Below are positions 7,731-11,711 of a DNA stretch of 11,711 nucleotides, piece after piece (the stretch's first letter is position 1; every line of letters begins with the position of its first letter). Below the pieces are notes generated by a model. It was not told where the DNA came from. It saw only the letters and a program-made list of their open reading frames with translations, and did not search any database. A program made the position numbers and the translations under genes. Source of the stretch: Flavobacteriales bacterium (GTDB taxonomy: Bacteria; Bacteroidota; Bacteroidia; Flavobacteriales; Parvicellaceae); NCBI GenBank assembly GCA_014239715.1, contig JAAZYJ010000152.1, forward strand, positions 1-11,711. Direction: 5' to 3'.

Positions 7731-7765
7731 TTTGACACACTACTGCCAACAAATTTATAATTTTA
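7731..7765 (+). promoter_or_regulatory. Candidate nqr operon promoter
   Basis: TTGACA (7732-7737) and TATAAT (7756-7761) are separated by 18 bases. The same bases also read as a Bacteroidota-type pair: TTTG (7731-7734) and TAATTTTA (7758-7765, one mismatch to TAnnTTTG). A start point near 7768-7772 would leave a leader of roughly 35 bases before nqrA. No riboswitch or strong hairpin is seen in that leader. Confidence 0.5.
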
Positions 7766-7777
7766 GCGCCTCTTAAA
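7750..7777 (-). promoter_or_regulatory. Candidate promoter for the T9SS plug-apaG transcript
   Basis: On the minus strand TAAATTTG (7757 down to 7750) is a perfect match to the Bacteroidota -7 box TAnnTTTG. TTTAAG (7777 down to 7772), a partial -33 match, begins 20 bases upstream of it. A transcript from here would have a leader of about 80 bases. A second, weaker possibility closer to the gene is TAATTTAG on the same strand near 7700. The box overlaps the nqrA TATAAT on the opposite strand. The rest of the 141-base gap is AT-rich with nothing else recognisable. Confidence 0.35.
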
Positions 7778-7803
7778 CTCTGTTTTTAATTAAGATATCA
7801 ACT

Positions 7804-9168
7804 ATGTCTAAAGCCGTTAAAATTCGTAAAGGCTTGAACATCGCACTGCAGGGAGAGGCCGACAAAGTCTGTGCCAATGCAGTTGAAGCAAAGCAATTTG
7901 CAATAAAACCTACAGATTTTCATGGTGTTATGCCTAAACTTATTGGCAAAGAAGGGCACAAACTGAAAGCAGGTTCGGTGTTATTTTACGACAAAAACAA
8001 TGAAAAAGTCAAATATATTTCTCCGGTAAGTGGAGTGATCACTGAAATTAAACGCGGTGCTAAGCGTAAAATTTTAGAAGTATTGATCACACCTGACGGA
8101 AAAGATACATTTGAAACACACGATGTTGCGGATCCGAGCGAGTTGAGCAGGGATGAGATCATTGAAAAAATGTTGGAAGCAGGCCTGTGGCCTTTCGTGA
8201 AAATGCGTCCGGTGGATATTGTGGCTAATCCTGGGGATACTCCTAAGATGATAGTTGTTTCTACATTCGACTCACATCCGTTAGCACCTGATTATAATTA
8301 TCTGTTGAAAGATGAACAGACTTCGTTTCAAACAGGGGTGAATGCTTTAGCAAAGCTTACCGAAGGAACCCTGCACCTGAACATTAGGGGGGAGAAAAAG
8401 CAGATCTCAGTTTTTGAAGATTGTAGCAATGTGCAGATCAATTATTTCGGAGGATATCATCCTTGTGGAAATGTTGGCGTACAGATCCACCACATAGAAC
8501 CAATAAATAAGGGTGAAGTAGTTTGGACGGTCAATCCTGCTGATGTGGCCACCATCGGTAAATTTTTCATGTCCGGAAGGTTTGACACGGAAAGGACAAT
8601 TGCACTAACAGGATCAATGGTCAAGGAGCCTAAGTATCTCAAAACAAAAATTGGCGCCTCAATCGCCAGTCTGATCGACGGCAACATAGACGCAGAAAAT
8701 TCAAGGATCATATCGGGTAATGTGCTAACCGGAGACATGACTGACATGGATGGGTTTGTTGGATATTATCATCATCAGGTAACCGTTATACCAGAAGGGG
8801 ATCGGCATAAGTTTTTCTTAAAAGACGGTTGGCTTAGCTTAGGTTTTAATCGGTTTTCGATGTCAATGGCGTATCCCACAATGCTTAATCCACCTAGCAG
8901 AAGATGGGACTTGGATACGAATTTAAATGGTGAGAAAAGGGCTTTTGTGGTTACCGAACAATATGAAAAGGTATTTCCTTTCGATATTTATCCGGTTTAT
9001 TTATTGAAATCTATTTTGACGAACGATATAGATGGAATGGAGAAGCTCGGAATTTATGAGGTAGCACCTGAAGATTTTGCTCTGTGTGAGTTTGTGTGTA
9101 CATCCAAGATCAACTCACAGCAGATCGTAAGAGATGGATTAGATATAATTAAAGAGGAGTGTTTATAA
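7804..9168 (+). CDS. nqrA: Na+-translocating NADH:quinone oxidoreductase subunit A
   Basis: Subunit A of the sodium-pumping NADH:quinone oxidoreductase, a peripheral cytoplasmic subunit that contributes to quinone handling (454 residues; Vibrio protein about 446). Conserved stretches: KIRKGLNIALQGEAD at the N-terminus, PKLIGKEGHKLKAGSVLFYDKN (about 45-66) and SPVSGVITEIKRGAKRKILEV (a barrel-sandwich-like fold shared with lipoyl domains and RnfC), LWPFVKMRPVDIVANPGDTPKMIVVSTFDSHPLAPD, FGGYHPCGNVGVQIHHIEPINKGEVVWTVNPADVATIG, and YEVAPEDFALCEFVCTSKINSQQIVRDGLDII near the C-terminus. It has no transmembrane segment and binds no covalent cofactor. First gene of the nqr operon, with nqrB starting 9 bases after its stop and a candidate promoter 40-70 bases upstream. 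The ATG start fits the conserved N-terminus. Bacteroidota normally use menaquinone, so that is the probable electron acceptor (family knowledge). Confidence 0.97.
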   Translation: MSKAVKIRKGLNIALQGEADKVCANAVEAKQFAIKPTDFHGVMPKLIGKEGHKLKAGSVLFYDKNNEKVKYISPVSGVITEIKRGAKRKILEVLITPDGKDTFETHDVADPSELSRDEIIEKMLEAGLWPFVKMRPVDIVANPGDTPKMIVVSTFDSHPLAPDYNYLLKDEQTSFQTGVNALAKLTEGTLHLNIRGEKKQISVFEDCSNVQINYFGGYHPCGNVGVQIHHIEPINKGEVVWTVNPADVATIGKFFMSGRFDTERTIALTGSMVKEPKYLKTKIGASIASLIDGNIDAENSRIISGNVLTGDMTDMDGFVGYYHHQVTVIPEGDRHKFFLKDGWLSLGFNRFSMSMAYPTMLNPPSRRWDLDTNLNGEKRAFVVTEQYEKVFPFDIYPVYLLKSILTNDIDGMEKLGIYEVAPEDFALCEFVCTSKINSQQIVRDGLDIIKEECL

Positions 9169-9177
9169 CAGCTGGAA

Positions 9178-10458
9178 ATGAAGTTTTTAAGAAATATATT
9201 CGATAACGTCCACCATAAGCTTGAATCAAAGGAAAAGGTTAAAAAATTCTGGCCTTTGATCGATGCTTTTGATACGCTTATGTTTACTCCTAAGGATGTA
9301 ACGAAGTCCGGATCGCACATTCGTGATGCAATTGACCTCAAAAGAACCATGATGCTGGTAATTACTGCGATGGTTCCTTGTCTGCTGTTTGGGATTTACA
9401 ATACTGGCTACCAGAGCTTAAGACTTACTGAAGCAGGCTGGGATGCCGGAGTGTTAGATTGCTTCATGGCAGGTCTTCCAAAAATTCTGCTTCTGATCAT
9501 AGTATCTTATGCAACCGGGCTTGGGGTAGAATTTATTTTCGCGATACGCAATCAGCATGCAGTTGCAGAAGGGTTTTTGGTATCGGGAATGCTCATACCG
9601 CTGATCATGCCGATCGATGTTCCTCTTTGGATGGTTGCAGCTGCGACCGCCTTCGCGGTATTAATAGGAAAAGAAGTATTTGGCGGAACAGGCATGAACA
9701 TTTTAAATGTTGCTTTAACGGCCAGGGCGTTCTTGTTCTTTGCGTACCCTACAAAGATGTCCGGCGATAAGGTATGGATCTCTGATTTTGAAGCAATGAA
9801 GGACAAGAGCATTGCAGTTAAAGAAAATCTTGCAAATGGAACAGAGATCCCCGAAGCTTTGGCCAATACACCTGAGCTGGTGGATGGTATGTCGGGAGCT
9901 ACAGCAATGGGCGAGCTGGCTTCTACCTTTGATGCCAGCGCGGCTCAATCGGAAGCAGTTGCTTCGATGTTCGTCAGCGGAGGTCAATTCGACATGGCTA
10001 ATTCATTCTTTGGCTTGATTCCCGGTTCTGTGGGAGAAACGTCAGCTCTTGCTTGTTTGCTGGGTGCAGGATTACTCCTTGGTACAGGAATAGCCAGCTG
10101 GAAAGTGATGGCGTCCTTTTTTGCAGGTGGCTTTGGAATGGCGGCAATACTTTTTATGATCGGTGGAAATCCTTATTTCGAGCTAAATCCGATGCATCAA
10201 TTGATGCTGGGCGGGTTTATGTTCGGTATGGTATTTATGGCAACGGATCCGGTTACGGCATGCCAAACAGGTACAGGTAAGTTCATTTATGGCTTCCTTG
10301 GAGGGGTCCTGGGTATACTCATTAGAATATTGAATCCGGCCTACCCCGAAGGGGTGATGCTTGCAATTTTGATCGCCAACGTTTGTGCACCACTGATCGA
10401 TCATATGGTAATTCAATCGAATATTAAACGTAGATTAAGTAGACTTAAACCTGCATAG
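9178..10458 (+). CDS. nqrB: Na+-translocating NADH:quinone oxidoreductase subunit B
   Basis: Main membrane subunit of Na+-NQR (426 residues; Vibrio 415), carrying covalent FMN and riboflavin and forming a large part of the sodium path. A cytoplasmic N-terminal stretch (1-55) holds MFTPKDVTKSGSHIRDAIDLKRTM, followed by many hydrophobic helices (about 57-77, 98-123, 132-165, then further segments from about 280 to 415). The flavinylation motif DGMSGAT ends at Thr242, the predicted FMN attachment site and equivalent to Thr236 of Vibrio. The block FGGTGMNILNVALTARAFLFFAYP (168-191) is typical, though Vibrio-type proteins have Pro where Val is found here. MVFMATDPVTACQTGTGKFIYGFLGG near the C-terminal third is also conserved. 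FMN transfer would require an ApbE enzyme, not encoded in the window. nqrC begins 2 bases after the stop, suggesting translational coupling. Start at 9178 fits the family N-terminus. Confidence 0.97.
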   Translation: MKFLRNIFDNVHHKLESKEKVKKFWPLIDAFDTLMFTPKDVTKSGSHIRDAIDLKRTMMLVITAMVPCLLFGIYNTGYQSLRLTEAGWDAGVLDCFMAGLPKILLLIIVSYATGLGVEFIFAIRNQHAVAEGFLVSGMLIPLIMPIDVPLWMVAAATAFAVLIGKEVFGGTGMNILNVALTARAFLFFAYPTKMSGDKVWISDFEAMKDKSIAVKENLANGTEIPEALANTPELVDGMSGATAMGELASTFDASAAQSEAVASMFVSGGQFDMANSFFGLIPGSVGETSALACLLGAGLLLGTGIASWKVMASFFAGGFGMAAILFMIGGNPYFELNPMHQLMLGGFMFGMVFMATDPVTACQTGTGKFIYGFLGGVLGILIRILNPAYPEGVMLAILIANVCAPLIDHMVIQSNIKRRLSRLKPA

Positions 10459-10460
10459 AA

Positions 10461-11294
10461 ATGGCCATTAATAAAGAAAGCAATTCATATACAATTTTAT
10501 TTGCGGTGATCATGGTGGTTGTCGTAGGTGGGCTGTTGGCCTTCACATACGAATCTATGAAGGGCATTATAAAGAGCAATCAGGAGAACGAAAAGAAGCA
10601 GAATATCCTTCAGGCAATTGGAATAGCAGAGACCGGCGGAAAAGATTTTGACCGTGCTGCAGCGCAAGAGGTGTTCTACAAGTACGTAAAAAGAAGGATT
10701 ACACTTAATTATGAAGGAAGGATGTTGAGTGACCTTCCTGCAGATAGTATAATTAACTCCAAGAACAAATTGGATGCGTTTAACATTGATCTGCGTAAGG
10801 AATACAAGCTCTACGGGAAGAAGGTGATCAAGAACAATAAAGGCAGCAAGGAGAAGCTGGCAGCGGGATTGGCTGCAGAAGACAGAATTCATTATCCATT
10901 ATTTGTTTGCGAGAAAGGAGATTCGACATTTTACGTTGTTTCTGCTGTTGGTACCGGACTGTGGGATGATGTTTGGGGCTACTTAGGGATCAACTCTAAT
11001 TGCGAAACTATTAGCGGTTCTGTATTTGACCACAAGGCCGAAACTCCCGGATTAGGATCCAAGGTTACTGAAGATTGGTTTCAGGATCAGTTTGTCGGTA
11101 AAAGAATTGTAGCAGAAGATGGTAAGACTAGATTGAAGCTCGAAGTGAAAAAACCGGGAAATGAATTGAACAACCATCAGGTAGATGGAATTAGTGGAGC
11201 CACATTTACAGGATTGGGTGTCGCAGAAATGTTAGAAAGGTCATTCGTGGTCTATCAGAACTTTTTTGATAATAATCCTGAATTCAAAAAATAA
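10461..11294 (+). CDS. nqrC: Na+-translocating NADH:quinone oxidoreductase subunit C
   Basis: Subunit C of Na+-NQR (277 residues; Vibrio about 257), a single-pass membrane protein whose periplasmic domain carries covalent FMN and relays electrons between redox centres of the complex. One transmembrane helix is seen at about 11-30 ([20 protein letters not shown]). The periplasmic FMN-binding domain has [50 protein letters not shown] and finally [20 protein letters not shown], whose Thr248 in SGAT is the predicted phosphoester attachment site for FMN. A charged linker ([11 protein letters not shown]) follows the helix. The gene starts 2 bases after nqrB, so its ribosome binding region lies within the end of nqrB, and nqrD starts 5 bases after its stop. 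Slightly longer than the Vibrio protein, with extra residues in the Lys-rich stretch [17 protein letters not shown] (about 119-135). Confidence 0.97.
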   Translation: MAINKESNSYTILFAVIMVVVVGGLLAFTYESMKGIIKSNQENEKKQNILQAIGIAETGGKDFDRAAAQEVFYKYVKRRITLNYEGRMLSDLPADSIINSKNKLDAFNIDLRKEYKLYGKKVIKNNKGSKEKLAAGLAAEDRIHYPLFVCEKGDSTFYVVSAVGTGLWDDVWGYLGINSNCETISGSVFDHKAETPGLGSKVTEDWFQDQFVGKRIVAEDGKTRLKLEVKKPGNELNNHQVDGISGATFTGLGVAEMLERSFVVYQNFFDNNPEFKK

Positions 11295-11299
11295 GAGGC

Positions 11300-11711
11300 A
11301 TGGCAGAAGAAGTAATAGAAAAAGTAAAAGAAAAAGAGCCGTTATTCTCTAAGAAGAACAAAAGATTGATCACAGATCCACTGGATGACAACAATCCGGT
11401 TACCATTCAGGTTCTGGGCATCTGTTCTGCATTAGCAGTTACGGTACAGCTGGATAATGCTATCGTAATGTCAATTGCCGTAATGGCTGTTTTGGTAATT
11501 GGAAACGTAGTGGTTTCTCTGCTCAGGAGCTTTATTCCACCCAGGATCCGGATCATTGTACAGCTGGTGATCGTTGCCTCACTTGTGATCTTAGTGGATA
11601 TGGTACTTAAAGCATTTGTGTACGATGTTTCCAAGCAGCTGTCGGTTTTTGTAGGCTTGATCATAACCAATTGCATCATTATGGGGCGTTTAGAAGCTTT
11701 TGCCATGGGTA
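11300..11711 (+). CDS. nqrD: Na+-translocating NADH:quinone oxidoreductase subunit D, 3' end outside window
   Basis: Integral membrane subunit D of Na+-NQR; the first 137 codons are visible, out of about 210-220 expected, and the frame is open to the window edge. NqrD pairs with NqrE to hold a [2Fe-2S] cluster in the membrane between them. The two cluster cysteines are present: Cys42 in [11 protein letters not shown] and Cys125 in [17 protein letters not shown], 83 residues apart, the same spacing as Cys29 and Cys112 of Vibrio. [17 protein letters not shown] is also typical. Helices are seen at about 36-50, 54-75, 84-105 and 114-135. The N-terminus is about 13 residues longer than the Vibrio protein and very charged ([20 protein letters not shown]). 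The ATG at 11300 is preceded by AGAGG, close to the start. nqrE and nqrF are expected just beyond the window. Confidence 0.96.
   Translation, partial: MAEEVIEKVKEKEPLFSKKNKRLITDPLDDNNPVTIQVLGICSALAVTVQLDNAIVMSIAVMAVLVIGNVVVSLLRSFIPPRIRIIVQLVIVASLVILVDMVLKAFVYDVSKQLSVFVGLIITNCIIMGRLEAFAMG

Noticed and set aside
9552..9987. Two overlapping minus-strand open frames opposite nqrB
   Set aside because: Shadow frames of a strongly conserved gene; no signal peptide, motif or ribosome binding site.
10497..10892. 131-codon minus-strand open frame opposite nqrC
   Set aside because: Its Cys- and Leu-rich composition is what the antisense of a Lys/Glu/Asn-rich gene gives; no family features.
11407..11706. 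Minus-strand open frame rich in Thr/Ile opposite nqrD
   Set aside because: Low-complexity antisense of hydrophobic helices; the plus-strand frame has both conserved NqrD cysteines at the right spacing.

Overview
The window fits a member of the Bacteroidota, probably Flavobacteriales-like. It holds several type IX secretion system (T9SS) genes that are essentially restricted to that phylum: a secreted protein with a type B (CHU_C-like) C-terminal sorting domain, a PorP/SprF-family membrane protein, a PorE-like envelope protein and the T9SS plug protein. Ribosome binding sites are mostly weak and A-rich, and promoter-like boxes resemble the Bacteroidota TTTG / TAnnTTTG pattern. No RNA gene, insertion sequence, CRISPR array or phage gene was seen.

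Layout. (1) Bases 1-5433, plus strand: three tightly spaced genes that look like one operon. They are the 3' part of a large repeat-containing secreted protein, a PorP/SprF-like outer-membrane protein, and a 1067-residue protein with TPR, PD40 propeller, six carboxypeptidase-regulatory-like domains and an OmpA-type peptidoglycan-binding domain. (2) Bases 5519-5848, plus strand: a small, unrecognised, probably secreted protein with a TTG start. (3) Bases 5889-7662, minus strand: the T9SS plug gene followed by apaG. (4) Bases 7804-11711, plus strand: the sodium-pumping NADH:quinone oxidoreductase operon nqrA, nqrB, nqrC and the start of nqrD, cut by the window edge; nqrE and nqrF are expected beyond it. 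A 141-base divergent intergenic region separates (3) from (4) and carries promoter-like boxes for both directions that overlap.

How the genes work together. The first three genes read as a secretion module: a large cell-surface or secreted adhesin-like cargo, a likely dedicated PorP/SprF partner for its type B sorting signal, and a periplasmic protein that can tie the outer-membrane machinery to peptidoglycan. The plug protein is a T9SS component that closes the SprA translocon channel when it is not loaded. The Nqr complex oxidises NADH, reduces quinone and exports sodium, so it is the energetic part of the window. Nothing here is clearly a new system. The points most worth a second look are the expanded six-domain array in the PorE-like protein, the cargo/PorP/PorE gene trio, the overlapping plug/nqrA promoters and the unknown small secreted protein.
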